Assembly (NCBI RefSeq): GCF_003323715.1
Contig: NZ_QOIN01000024.1
Location: forward strand, 62,001 to 126,000
Reading direction: 5' to 3'
DNA: 64,000 nucleotides
Origin: Streptomyces diacarni
GTDB lineage: Bacteria; Actinomycetota; Actinomycetes; Streptomycetales; Streptomycetaceae
Under the pieces are notes generated by a model. It was given only the letters and a program-made list of their open reading frames with translations. It did not search any database and was not told where the DNA came from. Numbering within the stretch: the stretch's first letter is position 1; each line of letters starts with the position of its first letter. The translations under genes were made by a program, and so were the position numbers. Below, one piece after another: positions 24,880-32,816 of the stretch.

Positions 24880-25138
24880 CGCGTGCTCCTAGGTGAGTCG
24901 GTACGTGCTGACCCACTCAGACAAACCCCTGTTCGGGGCGTACACCGGCTCCGTTGACACCCCTCATACGCGCCCCCGCACGCTCTTGACGAGCCCCATA
25001 CGGAGCCGCCGGGACGGCGCACACGGAAGCACTGGGGCGCGCCCATACAGAGCCGCGCGGAGAGAAGCGCCGGTGCGCGCAGGGAGAGGCTCCAGTGCGC
25101 GCCGGGGGCGAGGTGTCAGGGGGAACCGGACCCGCACA
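24880..25138 (-). promoter_or_regulatory. Likely original kdp promoter region with a direct repeat
   Basis: Upstream of the micro-ORF lie two near-identical 15-16-base blocks, CCCATACGGAGCCGCC (24995-25010) and CCCATACAGAGCCGC (25042-25056), 47 bases apart. A weak -10-like TATGAG on the minus strand is also present near 24966. KdpE or another regulator could bind the repeats, but this is inference. No gene is visible here. Confidence 0.35.
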
Positions 25139-25179
25139 CGACGGCGGCCGGCGCCCTTTGCGGGGGCCGGCCGCCGTCG
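25139..25179 (-). terminator. Strong hairpin ending the DUF3710/dut operon
   Basis: CGACGGCGGCCGGC (25139-25152) is a perfect 14-base complement of GCCGGCCGCCGTCG (25166-25179) around a 13-base loop. It follows the stop of the DUF3710 gene on the minus strand. No T-run. Confidence 0.75.
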
Positions 25180-25197
25180 AACGACAGGTGGAGGGGG

Positions 25198-25992
25198 TCA
25201 GCGCACCTCGGAGATCTCCGGACCGCGCTGGAGCTTGTCGAGGCCACCCGCGAAGCGGGAGCCCTCCTCGACCGTCTCCTGCTGCACCCCGTCAGGGACC
25301 ATCTGCGCGTCCTGCGGCAGCTTGAGGACGATCGGGTCACGGGGCGCCATCGGGCCCTCACCGCGCACCACCACGGCGTCGCGGAAGATCTGCTCCAGCA
25401 CGCCCGCGGCCTCCGGCTGCACGGCGCCCTGGCCGGAGATCACACCGCGCAGGAACCAGCGCGGGCCGTCCACGCCGACGAAGCGCACGACCTGCACCCC
25501 GCCCGTGCCGTCGGGCAGCTGCACCGGCACCTGTGCCCGCAGCTCCCAGCCCAGCGGGCCGTCGACCGCGTCGATGACCCCGCCCTGCTGGGTGATGCCC
25601 GAAGCGATCTCCTCACGCACCTCGTCCCAGATGCCCTCACGCTTGGGCGCGGCGAAGGCCTGGAGCTGCACGGCGCTGTCCTGGAGCACGACGGTCGCGG
25701 CGACGATCGCGTCACCCGCGACCTCGACCCGCAGCTCCATGCCCTCGACACCGGGGATGAACAGGCCGCCGAGGTCCACCCTGCCGGAGCCGGGGTCGCT
25801 GACCTCGTCGCTGTCCCAGGGGCCGTCGGGGCGGGGCGCCGGGGGCAGCTTGACCCTGGTCTCGTCCGACGCGGCCTCGTCGGCCTCCGCGGCGTCGGCC
25901 GGTTCGTCACGGGCGTCCTGCTCCTGTTCCGTCTCGAACTCGTCCGAGGTGCCCTCAGGCTCTTCGCTCTTCTTGCGACGACGTCCGAACAC
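25198..25992 (-). CDS. DUF3710 protein
   Basis: 264 residues, soluble. The N-terminal 65 residues are acidic and low-complexity after a basic start FGRRRKKSEE. The conserved part has RVDLGGLFIPGVEGMELRVE, then LQAFAAPKREGIWDEVREEI, LGWELRAQVPVQLPDGTGGV and VRFVGVDGPRWFLRGVISGQ. The family is actinobacterial, usually found next to dut as here, and its function is unknown. It starts 1 base after the dut stop, so it is translationally coupled. Confidence 0.85.
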   Translation of the reverse strand: MFGRRRKKSEEPEGTSDEFETEQEQDARDEPADAAEADEAASDETRVKLPPAPRPDGPWDSDEVSDPGSGRVDLGGLFIPGVEGMELRVEVAGDAIVAATVVLQDSAVQLQAFAAPKREGIWDEVREEIASGITQQGGVIDAVDGPLGWELRAQVPVQLPDGTGGVQVVRFVGVDGPRWFLRGVISGQGAVQPEAAGVLEQIFRDAVVVRGEGPMAPRDPIVLKLPQDAQMVPDGVQQETVEEGSRFAGGLDKLQRGPEISEVR

Positions 25993-25993
25993 G

Positions 25994-26653
25994 TCACTGT
26001 CCTCTCAGGTCGGAAGCTCGATCAGCACCGACCGCAACGTAATCCTTCTGCTGTGCGGCTGTCTGCGGGGTGTCGCGGGGTTCCTCGGGCGCGGCGGCGG
26101 CCCGCCCGGCGGGACGGGCCGCGTGGCCGCCCGTCGAGCCGAACCCGCCCGCGGCGCGCGCTGAGCCGGGCAACTGGTCGACCTCGCGGAAACGCACCTT
26201 CTCCACCTGCTGGACAACGAGTTGGGCGATACGGTCGAACCGCTCGAACCGCACGGACTCGCGCGGATCCAGATTGGCCACGATCACCTTGATCTCCCCA
26301 CGGTACCCGGCATCCACCGTTCCCGGTGCATTCACCAACGCGACGCCGCAGCGGGCCGCGAGACCGGACCGCGGGTGGACGAAGGCGGCGTAGCCGTCCG
26401 GGAGAGCGAGGGAGACGCCCGTCGGCAGCACGGTCCGCTCCCCCGGCGCCAACTCGGCGGCCTCGGTGGTCACCAGATCGCACCCGGCGTCGCCGGGGTG
26501 CTGGTAGGAGGGCAGGGGCACGTCGGGGTCCGTACGCCGGAGCAGCACCTCGAGAGGCCGCCGTACGCCGCCGACAGCCCCGGGTACCTCGTCAGCGCCC
26601 GGCAGGCCGTCGGCCCCGGGCGCCTCGTCCCGCAGGAGATCTTCGTCTGTCAC
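25994..26653 (-). CDS. dut: Deoxyuridine 5'-triphosphate nucleotidohydrolase (dUTPase)
   Basis: 219 residues. Converts dUTP to dUMP and pyrophosphate, keeping uracil out of DNA and feeding dTMP synthesis. All five trimeric dUTPase motifs are present: HPGDAGCDL; FVHPRSGLAAR; NAPGTVDAGYRGEIKV (with catalytic Asp and Tyr); DRIAQLVVQQ; and RAAGGFGSTGGH. The C-terminus extends about 45 residues past motif 5 with a Pro/Ala/Arg-rich tail, and the N-terminus has a 30-residue acidic extension. The GTG start overlaps the thioesterase stop by 4 bases. Confidence 0.95.
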   Translation of the reverse strand: MTDEDLLRDEAPGADGLPGADEVPGAVGGVRRPLEVLLRRTDPDVPLPSYQHPGDAGCDLVTTEAAELAPGERTVLPTGVSLALPDGYAAFVHPRSGLAARCGVALVNAPGTVDAGYRGEIKVIVANLDPRESVRFERFDRIAQLVVQQVEKVRFREVDQLPGSARAAGGFGSTGGHAARPAGRAAAAPEEPRDTPQTAAQQKDYVAVGADRASDLRGQ

Positions 26654-27253
26654 GGGTTCACCTCGAAGGCGCGGGCGCGCCTGACCTGGTCGGGGTCGTC
26701 CATGGCCGCCTGGATCTCCTCGCTGCGGCCGTTGTCGATGAAGTGCTCGACCTTCACCTCGATGAAGACGGCGTCGGCGCGTACGGCCACCGGCCCGTCG
26801 GGGCCGCCTATCCGGCCGGTCGCGCCGCAGTAGATCTTGCGCCCGTGCACCGCGGTGACCCGCGCGTCGAGGTGCAGCACGGTGTCGACCGGGACGGGCA
26901 GCAGGAAGTCGGTCTCCAGCCGTCCCGTCACGGCGATCACGTGCATCAGCCAGTTCAGCGAGCCGAGCGTCTCGTCCAGCGCGCTCGTCAGCACCCCGCC
27001 GTGGGCGAGGCCTGGAGCGCCCTGGTGCGCGGGCTTGACGGTGAACTCTGCGGTGACGCTCACGCCTTCCCCGGCGCGGGCCTCCAGATGCAGGCCGTGC
27101 GGCTGACCAGCGCCGCAGCCGAAGCACATGTCGTAATGGGCGCCCAGCACGGTGCCCGGGGCGGGGGCTTCGGCATGACGGACCGGTGCCACGGCGTCGG
27201 GCGGGGGCACCAGCGAGGTCTTCGGTGAACCGGGGGGATTGACTGCACTCACG
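26650..27253 (-). CDS. PaaI-type hotdog-fold thioesterase
   Basis: 200 residues. The hotdog domain (about 45-180) contains CFGCGAGQPHGLHLEARAGE, GLAHGGVLTSALDETLGSLN (the PaaI-type catalytic HGG...D/E loop) and VTGRLETDFLLPVP. Such enzymes hydrolyse acyl-CoA or aryl-CoA thioesters in the cytosol; the substrate is not predictable. A first gene of the thioesterase-dut-DUF3710 operon, started by GTG at 27253 and divergent from the DUF3093 gene with 56 bases between them. Confidence 0.85.
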
Positions 27254-27309
27254 GGTGCAGACCCTACCGCCGTGCGGGGGCCGCCGGGACGCCGTGCCAA
27301 GCTGGAGAC

Positions 27310-27777
27310 ATGCCTCCCGCCCCCGCGCCCTACGACGAACGCCTGACCGCTCCCCGTTCCTGGTGGCTGATCGCCGCCGGAGTCGGCGTGGGCTGCGCCC
27401 TGATGCTCTTCCCCTTCGGCGTGCTGCCGCTGCTGTGCGGGCTGGTGGGCGGTGCCGCCCTGGCCGCCGTGTGCGTGAGCGCGTACGGCGGCGTACGGGT
27501 GCGGGTGGTGGCGGGGTCCCTGGTGGCGGGCGAGGCGAAGATCCCGGTCACCGCGCTGGGCGAGGCCGAGCCGCTCGACGAGGAGGAGGCCCGCGCCTGG
27601 CGCACGTACAAGGCGGACACCCGCGCGCACATGGTGCTGCGGGGTTACGTGCCCACGGCGGTACGGATCGAGGTCACCGACCCGGAGGATCCGACACCGT
27701 ACGTGTACGTCTCCACGCGTCACCCTCGGGAGCTGGCCGCGTCGCTGCGTGCCGCCCGGGAGACCGCGCGGCCCTGA
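27310..27777 (+). CDS. DUF3093 membrane protein
   Basis: 155 residues. Starts PPAPAPYDERLTAPRSWWLI, typical of DUF3093. Two membrane helices (about 18-38 and 40-60) are followed by a cytosolic part with GSLVAGEAKIPVTALGEAEP and YVPTAVRIEVTDPEDPTPYV, then YVSTRHPRELAASLRAA. The function of this actinobacterial family is unknown. Confidence 0.8.
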   Translation: MPPAPAPYDERLTAPRSWWLIAAGVGVGCALMLFPFGVLPLLCGLVGGAALAAVCVSAYGGVRVRVVAGSLVAGEAKIPVTALGEAEPLDEEEARAWRTYKADTRAHMVLRGYVPTAVRIEVTDPEDPTPYVYVSTRHPRELAASLRAARETARP

Positions 27778-27846
27778 GAGCACGCTCAGAGGGCCCACGG
27801 AGCCGTTCGGGGAGCCGCACAGGCCGTCGGGTTCCGCCCGGCGGAG

Positions 27847-28572
27847 TCAGGCAGCGGGACCGCGGCGCAGGTCCGCGCGGACGCGGGCGGCGAGCTTCGC
27901 GGTGTCCTGTCGGTTCAGGTAGGCGCCGACGGCCGCACCGATCAGGAACGGGGTCAGGTTCGGCAGGTTGCGCAGCGTGCGCTTCATGATCTGCTGCCGC
28001 AGCCGGCGGCGGAGCTGCCCGCCCATGGCCGCGTTCACGGTGGAGGGTCTGGCCAGGTCGATGCCGCGCTCGCCTGTCCAGGCGCTCAGATACGCCATCG
28101 CCCGCTCGCGCGTGCCGCCTGGGGCGCGCCGCCCGTAGACCTCGTGCAGCTCGGCGATGAGCTTGAGCTCGACACCGGCGACACCGGCGATCTCGGCAGC
28201 CAGCTCGGCGGGCATGGCCGGCGGTACGGGCATCATGGCCGCAGCACCGACACCGGCACCGACGGTGGCCGAGCTCTTGGTGGCTCCGGCGACCAGCTTG
28301 TCGGCCAGCTCCTCGGTGCCCAGACCGGGAAACTGTGCGCGCAGGGTGTCCAGATTCCGCACCGGCACACGCGGCGCGGTCTCGATGATGCGGTCCGCGA
28401 CGACGCGCAGGAAGGCGCGTGTACGGCGCCCCCGCGCGCGCCGCGACCGCTTGTCGTGCTCGTTGCTCTCGGACAGCGCTGCGCCGTCCGCCGTGCCGTC
28501 CCCGTACGGCACGAGCGAGGCCGACCGGTCATGAGGGCCCCGCTCGTCGTCACGTGCGTCGTCGACCGCCAC
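27847..28572 (-). CDS. Conserved hypothetical protein, possibly EcsC-like
   Basis: 241 residues. A charged N-terminus (1-55, with KRSRRARGRRTRAF) precedes a helical, Gly/Ala-rich core: LVAGATKSSATVGAGVGAAA, AMPAELAAEIAGVAGVELKL and LIAELHEVYGRR. Near the C-terminus MKRTLRNLPNLTPFLIGAAV and GAYLNRQDTAKLAARV follow. The arrangement recalls EcsC-domain proteins, but the match is tentative. I do not know its function. It lies 18 bases downstream of the DUF4193 gene. Confidence 0.65.
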   Translation of the reverse strand: MAVDDARDDERGPHDRSASLVPYGDGTADGAALSESNEHDKRSRRARGRRTRAFLRVVADRIIETAPRVPVRNLDTLRAQFPGLGTEELADKLVAGATKSSATVGAGVGAAAMMPVPPAMPAELAAEIAGVAGVELKLIAELHEVYGRRAPGGTRERAMAYLSAWTGERGIDLARPSTVNAAMGGQLRRRLRQQIMKRTLRNLPNLTPFLIGAAVGAYLNRQDTAKLAARVRADLRRGPAA

Positions 28573-28590
28573 GAGCAGCAGTCCGCCCGC

Positions 28591-28890
28591 TCAGGCCGCG
28601 CAGTCGCGGCAGATCGGCTGGCCGTTCTTCTCCGCCGCGAGCTGCGAGCGGTGGTGCACGAGGAAGCACTCCATGCACGTGAACTCGTCGGCCTGGCGCG
28701 GCAGCACGCGGACGGACAGCTCCTCGTTGGAGAGGTCCGCTCCGGGCAGCTCGAGACCCTCGGCCTGCTCGAACTCGTCCACGTCGACATTGGTCGCGGA
28801 CTTGTCGTTCCGCCGGGCCTTCAGCTCCTCGATGCTGTCTTCGTTGACATCGTCGTCGGTCTTGCGTGGAGTGTCGTAATCCGTTGCCAT
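28591..28890 (-). CDS. DUF4193 zinc-ribbon-like protein
   Basis: 99 residues. The acidic N-terminal half includes DYDTPRKTDDDVNEDSIEEL and KSATNVDVDEFEQAEGLELP. The C-terminus holds two CxxC pairs, FTCMECFLVHHRSQ and PICRDCAA, a probable zinc site. This small actinobacterial family is very conserved and of unknown role. The ATG at 28890 is preceded by GGGGGAGAG. Confidence 0.85.
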   Translation of the reverse strand: MATDYDTPRKTDDDVNEDSIEELKARRNDKSATNVDVDEFEQAEGLELPGADLSNEELSVRVLPRQADEFTCMECFLVHHRSQLAAEKNGQPICRDCAA

Positions 28891-29348
28891 TTCGCTCTCC
28901 CCCTCTGGGTGTCTTTGGTGTCTCCAGCGCACGTAACGCGTGAGAGGCCGGACTTGTGCCCGGCCCGAGGCGGAGATTTTGCCTCACATCAAGGTCTGTT
29001 ACTCAATCGACACCCAACCGCACCCCTGAAGAGGTGATCACGTCAGCTGTCGAGGAGGACCATAAACGGTCCCCGGTAGCGCTCCGCACACGCCATCCCG
29101 GGTACTGCCCACGATCTCCACCTGCGGAAACCTGGACTTTCCCGGATTTCTTCCCGCCTGGAGGACACAGTGTGCACACCCCTGGAAATTCGCGTGTGTG
29201 ATCGATCACAGCGCCTCCGCAAGCGGAGCGGAAGCCGCCGGATTCCGCGAACGGCGAACCCGGCCTGGGCCACTCTCAGTCCCGATCCGTCACGCACGTC
29301 ACCCCCACGGTCCTCTCTTCGTGACAGCCTCACAGCTCTCCGTGAGCC
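28891..29348. other. 458-base gap upstream of DUF4193 with a perfect palindrome
   Basis: No convincing gene. The first part, just upstream of the DUF4193 start, is AT-richer (around 28975-29010) and should hold its promoter. A perfect 14-base palindrome TGTGATCGATCACA lies at 29197-29210, resembling a GTG-N6-CAC site of Crp-type regulators. Confidence 0.5.
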
Positions 29349-30623
29349 TCACAGCGGCAGCGTCACCCGCATGACCAGACCGCCCTCCTCGCGCGGCACG
29401 GCCGAAACCGTGCCACCGTGTGCTCGCGCAACCGAACGCACGATCGACAGCCCGAGCCCGACCCCCTTGTCGCTGCCCGTCCGCTCCGTACGCAGACGCC
29501 GGAACGGCTCGAAGAGGTTGTCCACCTCATAGGCCGGGACGACGGGACCGGTGTTCTCGACCACCAGGACCGCCCACCCCGGCTGGGCCTCCGTACCGAC
29601 CGAGACCCATCCACCGTCACGCAGGTTGTAGCGCACGGCATTCTGCACCAGGTTCAGGGCGACCCGCTCCAGCAGTACCCCGTTGCCCTGCACATATGTG
29701 GGCTGACGCACCCCGCGCAACTCCACACCCTTGGTGTCCGCCTCCCCGCGGGCCTGCTCCACGGCCTGCGAGGCGACCTCCGCGAGATCCACGGGTTTCC
29801 GGTCCACCAGCTCGTTCTCACTCCGTGCGAGCAGCAGCAGGCCCTCCACCAGCTGCTCGCTGCGCTCGTTGGTGGCCAGCAGCGTCTTGGCGAGCTGCTG
29901 GAGCTCCGGAGACCCCTCCGGGTCGGCGAGCTGCACCTCCAGGAGGGTGCGGTTGATCGCCAGCGGGGTGCGCAGCTCGTGCGAGGCGTTGGCCACGAAC
30001 CGCTGCTGCGCCGTGAAAGCACGGTTGAGCCGGTCCAACATCTCGTCGAAGGTGTCGGCCAGCTCCTTGAGCTCGTCGTCCGGGCCCTCCAGCTCGATCC
30101 GCTTGTGCAGGTCGGAACCCGCCACCTGGCGGGCCGTACGCGTGATGCGGCCCAGCGGCGAGAGCACCCGCCCCGCCATCACGTAACCGAAGGCGAAGGC
30201 GGCCACCGCAAGGCCCAGCAGAGCCAGCAGGGAACGCCGCAGCAGCCCGTCCAGGGCGATCCTGCGCTGGGCGTCCAGGCAGGCGGAGAGACGGTCCATG
30301 AAGGCGTCGCTGGGCAGCGTCCCGGTCAGCCCCGGGCACCGGTCGGAGGTGGGCTGGGTCTTCCCGCTGAGGATGCGGAAGGGCAGCTCGCTGAGGTTGT
30401 CCATCGCCTGCGCCGCCAGCAGGTAGATGATCGCCAGCAGCAGCATGCCGGCGATCAGGAACATGCCGCCGTACAGCAGGGTGAGCCGTATCCGGATGGT
30501 CGGCCGCAGCCAGGGCGACGGGCGGGGCGTCTCGCGCGGGTCCCAGTTCGGTTTGGGCGGCGTGCGGGGCGCGGAGGAGCCGCCGCCCCAGTCGGAACCC
30601 GTCGGGGTGGGGGAGGTAGCCAT
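29349..30623 (-). CDS. cutS: CutS histidine kinase
   Basis: 424 residues, membrane sensor of the CutRS pair. Helix 1 lies at about 47-72 and helix 2 at about 130-152. The short extracytoplasmic loop between them holds two cysteines (DRCPGLTGT and LSACLDAQ). HAMP follows (GRVLSPLGRITRTARQVAG), then HisKA with phosphoacceptor His in VANASHELRTPLAINRTLLE, and HATPase with NLVQNAVRYN and GVGLGLSIVRSVARAHGGTV. CutRS was found through copper-related phenotypes and is now linked to secretion and envelope stress, where the loop cysteines matter. It lies 6 bases downstream of cutR. Confidence 0.9.
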   Translation of the reverse strand: MATSPTPTGSDWGGGSSAPRTPPKPNWDPRETPRPSPWLRPTIRIRLTLLYGGMFLIAGMLLLAIIYLLAAQAMDNLSELPFRILSGKTQPTSDRCPGLTGTLPSDAFMDRLSACLDAQRRIALDGLLRRSLLALLGLAVAAFAFGYVMAGRVLSPLGRITRTARQVAGSDLHKRIELEGPDDELKELADTFDEMLDRLNRAFTAQQRFVANASHELRTPLAINRTLLEVQLADPEGSPELQQLAKTLLATNERSEQLVEGLLLLARSENELVDRKPVDLAEVASQAVEQARGEADTKGVELRGVRQPTYVQGNGVLLERVALNLVQNAVRYNLRDGGWVSVGTEAQPGWAVLVVENTGPVVPAYEVDNLFEPFRRLRTERTGSDKGVGLGLSIVRSVARAHGGTVSAVPREEGGLVMRVTLPL

Positions 30624-30629
30624 CGACGA

Positions 30630-31283
30630 TCAGATCCGGTACCCCGCGCCGGGCACGGTGACGATCACCGGCGGTTCGCCGAGTTTGCGGCGCAGTGTCA
30701 TCACCGTCACCCGCACCACGTTGGTGAACGGGTCGGTGTTCTCGTCCCACGCCTTTTCGAGCAACTGTTCGGCTGAGACGACGGTTCCCTCCGCGCGCAT
30801 CAGCACCTCCAGCACCGCGAACTCCTTGGGCGCCAGCTGCACCTCCTCGCCGTCCCGTGACACCTCGCGCCGCCCGGGATCGAGCTTGATCCCGGACCGC
30901 TCCAGAACGGGCGGCAGCGCCGTCGTCGTACGCCGCCCCAGCGCCCGGACGCGGGCCGTCAGCTCGGAGAACGCGAACGGCTTGGGAAGATAGTCGTCCG
31001 CGCCCAGCTCCAGACCCTCCACACGGTCACTGACGTCGCCGGACGCGGTGAGCATCAGCACCCGGGTGGGCAGCCCCAGCTCCACGATGCGGCGGCAGAC
31101 GTCGTCACCGTGGACCAGCGGCAGGTCGCGGTCGAGGACGACGACGTCGTAGTCGTTGATGTCGATGCGCTCCTGCGCCGCGGCGCCGTCGTAGACCACA
31201 TCGACGGCCATGGCCTCCCTGCGGAGGCCCGTCGCCACGGCATCGGCGAGCAGCTGCTCGTCCTCGACGACGAGTACGCGCAC
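30630..31283 (-). CDS. cutR: CutR response regulator
   Basis: 217 residues, OmpR family. Receiver: VRVLVVEDEQLLADAVATGL with the acidic pair, phosphoacceptor Asp51 in VVVLDRDLPLVHGD, Thr in LMLTASGD and Lys in LPKPFAF. The effector winged helix includes VQLAPKEFAVLEVLMRAEGT and NVVRVTVMTLRRKLGEPPVI, ending GAGYRI. Length and sequence agree with the S. coelicolor/S. lividans CutR I recall. The GTG at 31283 is the start. Two 11-base-period direct repeats upstream may be its own binding sites. Confidence 0.92.
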   Translation of the reverse strand: MRVLVVEDEQLLADAVATGLRREAMAVDVVYDGAAAQERIDINDYDVVVLDRDLPLVHGDDVCRRIVELGLPTRVLMLTASGDVSDRVEGLELGADDYLPKPFAFSELTARVRALGRRTTTALPPVLERSGIKLDPGRREVSRDGEEVQLAPKEFAVLEVLMRAEGTVVSAEQLLEKAWDENTDPFTNVVRVTVMTLRRKLGEPPVIVTVPGAGYRI

Positions 31284-31365
31284 AGCGCTTTTCCTTCCCT
31301 GTGGTGGAGCGGGGGGGTCCCCGGACGGAGCGGGGCGATGATGGCTCCCATCCTGCCTCGGATGC

Positions 31366-31382
31366 CGGTAAACCGGCGGTAA
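31366..31382 (-). promoter_or_regulatory. Direct repeat upstream of cutR, candidate response-regulator site
   Basis: On the minus strand TTACCG occurs twice with an 11-base period (plus-strand CGGTAA at 31366-31371 and 31377-31382), 83 bases before the cutR start. Direct repeats one helical turn apart are the usual binding mode of OmpR-family dimers. Confidence 0.4.
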
Positions 31383-31494
31383 GAGGCGAGGTGGGGAGCG
31401 CCCCGAGGGGCGGGACGGGAGCGGACCGGGGAGCCGGGCACACGGCCGGGCGCGGGGCCGGGCGGAGGGTCCGTGCGATTTTTTTCGCCCCGGT

Positions 31495-31513
31495 TGAGGT
31501 TTCTCTGAGGTTT
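31495..31513. promoter_or_regulatory. Second 11-base-period direct repeat in the cutR upstream region
   Basis: TGAGGTTT occurs at 31495-31502 and again at 31506-31513, exactly 11 bases apart. It lies in the 387-base gap between divergent cutR and the DUF6104 gene, next to a run of T at 31480-31485. No other gene is visible in the gap. Confidence 0.4.
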
Positions 31514-31670
31514 TCGTTGGGGAGGACGTGAGCACCACCCGCGATCACGCCCCGTGCGCAGCGTGCCACAAGCCGCCGCTGACGCAGCCCGGGGACCACG
31601 CCGTGACCGGGCCCGGCACCACAAACCCTCGGCACACCCGTGCCACCGACCCGCGACGAGGGGGCACATC

Positions 31671-31832
31671 ATGGACGCGTTCACCGCAGGCATCCTGCAG
31701 CGCATAAGGACCACGGAGTCCGACCTGCACCGCGCACGTGAATCGGGCGACGACTTCCTCGTGGACGTCGAGCAGTCGGAGCTGGAAGATCTCCACCGAC
31801 TCGCCGCCGAACACGGCGTGCAGGTCGCCTGA
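31671..31832 (+). CDS. DUF6104 small protein
   Basis: 53 residues: starts MDAFTAGILQRIRTTESDLH and ends DLHRLAAEHGVQVA. It is predicted to be almost entirely helical, acidic and soluble. GAGGGGG precedes the ATG by 6 bases. Small streptomycete proteins of this type are conserved next to cutRS; function unknown. A strong terminator follows 24 bases after the stop. Confidence 0.75.
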   Translation: MDAFTAGILQRIRTTESDLHRARESGDDFLVDVEQSELEDLHRLAAEHGVQVA

Positions 31833-31856
31833 CGACCCACACGCCCCACAGCACAG

Positions 31857-31884
31857 GGTGCGGCCCCCCCCCGGGGGCCGCACC
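31857..31884. terminator. Bidirectional terminator between DUF6104 and the phosphatase gene
   Basis: GGTGCGGCCCCC pairs with GGGGGCCGCACC around a 4-base centre, followed by TTT on the plus strand. It separates two convergent genes. Confidence 0.8.
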
Positions 31885-31906
31885 TTTCGTGTACCGGGAC
31901 CGGGCC

Positions 31907-32740
31907 TCAGTCGTGCCAGGCGCCCAGACGCTCCAGCAGGGGTTGCAGGATGTCGAAGACGCCCGGAGAGGCGGCGAGGGTCAGCTCGCCGTCGGCCGGC
32001 CGGCCGGGACGGCCGCCCGTCAGGGCGCCCGCCTCCCGCGCGATGAGGTCGCCTGCTGCCAGGTCCCAGGGGTTGAGGCCGCGCTCGTAGTAGCCGTCCA
32101 GCCGGCCCGTGGCCACGTCGCACAGGTCGATGGCGGCCGAGCCGCCGCGCCGGATGTCGCGCACCTGCGGTACCAGTTCCCTGACCACCGCCGCCTGGGC
32201 GGCGCGCCGCTCGGCGATGTAGCCGAAGCCGGTGCCGATCAGGGCCTGGTCCAGCGGCGGGGAGGGACGGCAGCGCACCGGACGGCCGTCCAGGAAGGCG
32301 CCCTCCCCCAGCACGGCGTGCCAGGTCTCACCGCGTACGGGGGCCGCCACGACGCCCACGACCCGCTCGCCGCGGTACTCGGCGGCGATGGAGACGGACC
32401 AGTCGGGCCGCCCGTAGAGATAGTTGACGGTGCCGTCCACCGGGTCGATCACCCAGCGGACCCCGGAGGTGCCCGCGCTGGAGGCGCCCTCCTCGCCGAG
32501 GAAGCCGTCCTGGGGCCGGTGCTCGGACAGGTATCCGGTGATCAGCTTCTCGGAGGCCAGGTCCATCTCGGTGACCACGTCGATGGGGCTCGTCTTGGTC
32601 GCGGCCACTCCCAGGTCGGCGGGGCGTCCGTCCCGCAGGAGGGTCCCCGCGCGCTCGGCGGCCTCCCTGGCGAGGGCGAGCAGCTCGGCCTTCAGCGCGT
32701 CGTCGGCGGCCTCGGGGGCGGACTGCGGCGTCTCAGTCAC
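31907..32740 (-). CDS. Inositol monophosphatase-family phosphatase
   Basis: 277 residues. Lithium-sensitive, magnesium-dependent sugar/inositol phosphatase fold. Metal site I: GFLGEEGASS (Glu) and the WVIDPVDGTVNYLYGRPDWS motif (two Asp, DGT). The C-terminal site GLNPWDLAAGDLIAREAG supplies the third Asp. An upstream KTSPIDVVTEMDLASEKLI contains the conserved VTEMD block. Substrates in actinobacteria include inositol-1-phosphate, histidinol-phosphate and fructose-1,6-bisphosphate, and cannot be separated here. It starts with GTG at 32740. Confidence 0.85.
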   Translation of the reverse strand: MTETPQSAPEAADDALKAELLALAREAAERAGTLLRDGRPADLGVAATKTSPIDVVTEMDLASEKLITGYLSEHRPQDGFLGEEGASSAGTSGVRWVIDPVDGTVNYLYGRPDWSVSIAAEYRGERVVGVVAAPVRGETWHAVLGEGAFLDGRPVRCRPSPPLDQALIGTGFGYIAERRAAQAAVVRELVPQVRDIRRGGSAAIDLCDVATGRLDGYYERGLNPWDLAAGDLIAREAGALTGGRPGRPADGELTLAASPGVFDILQPLLERLGAWHD

Positions 32741-32816
32741 GTGTTCTTCCGCTCCTGTCGTACGTGAGTGCGGTCTGGGGTGGTCCGTGCGGGCGGCAGG
32801 GTGGGCGCAGGGCGGC

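Noticed and set aside
29003..29333. Overlapping short open frames between cutS and the DUF4193 gene
   Set aside because: No domains, no ribosome sites, and lower third-position GC bias than real genes nearby.
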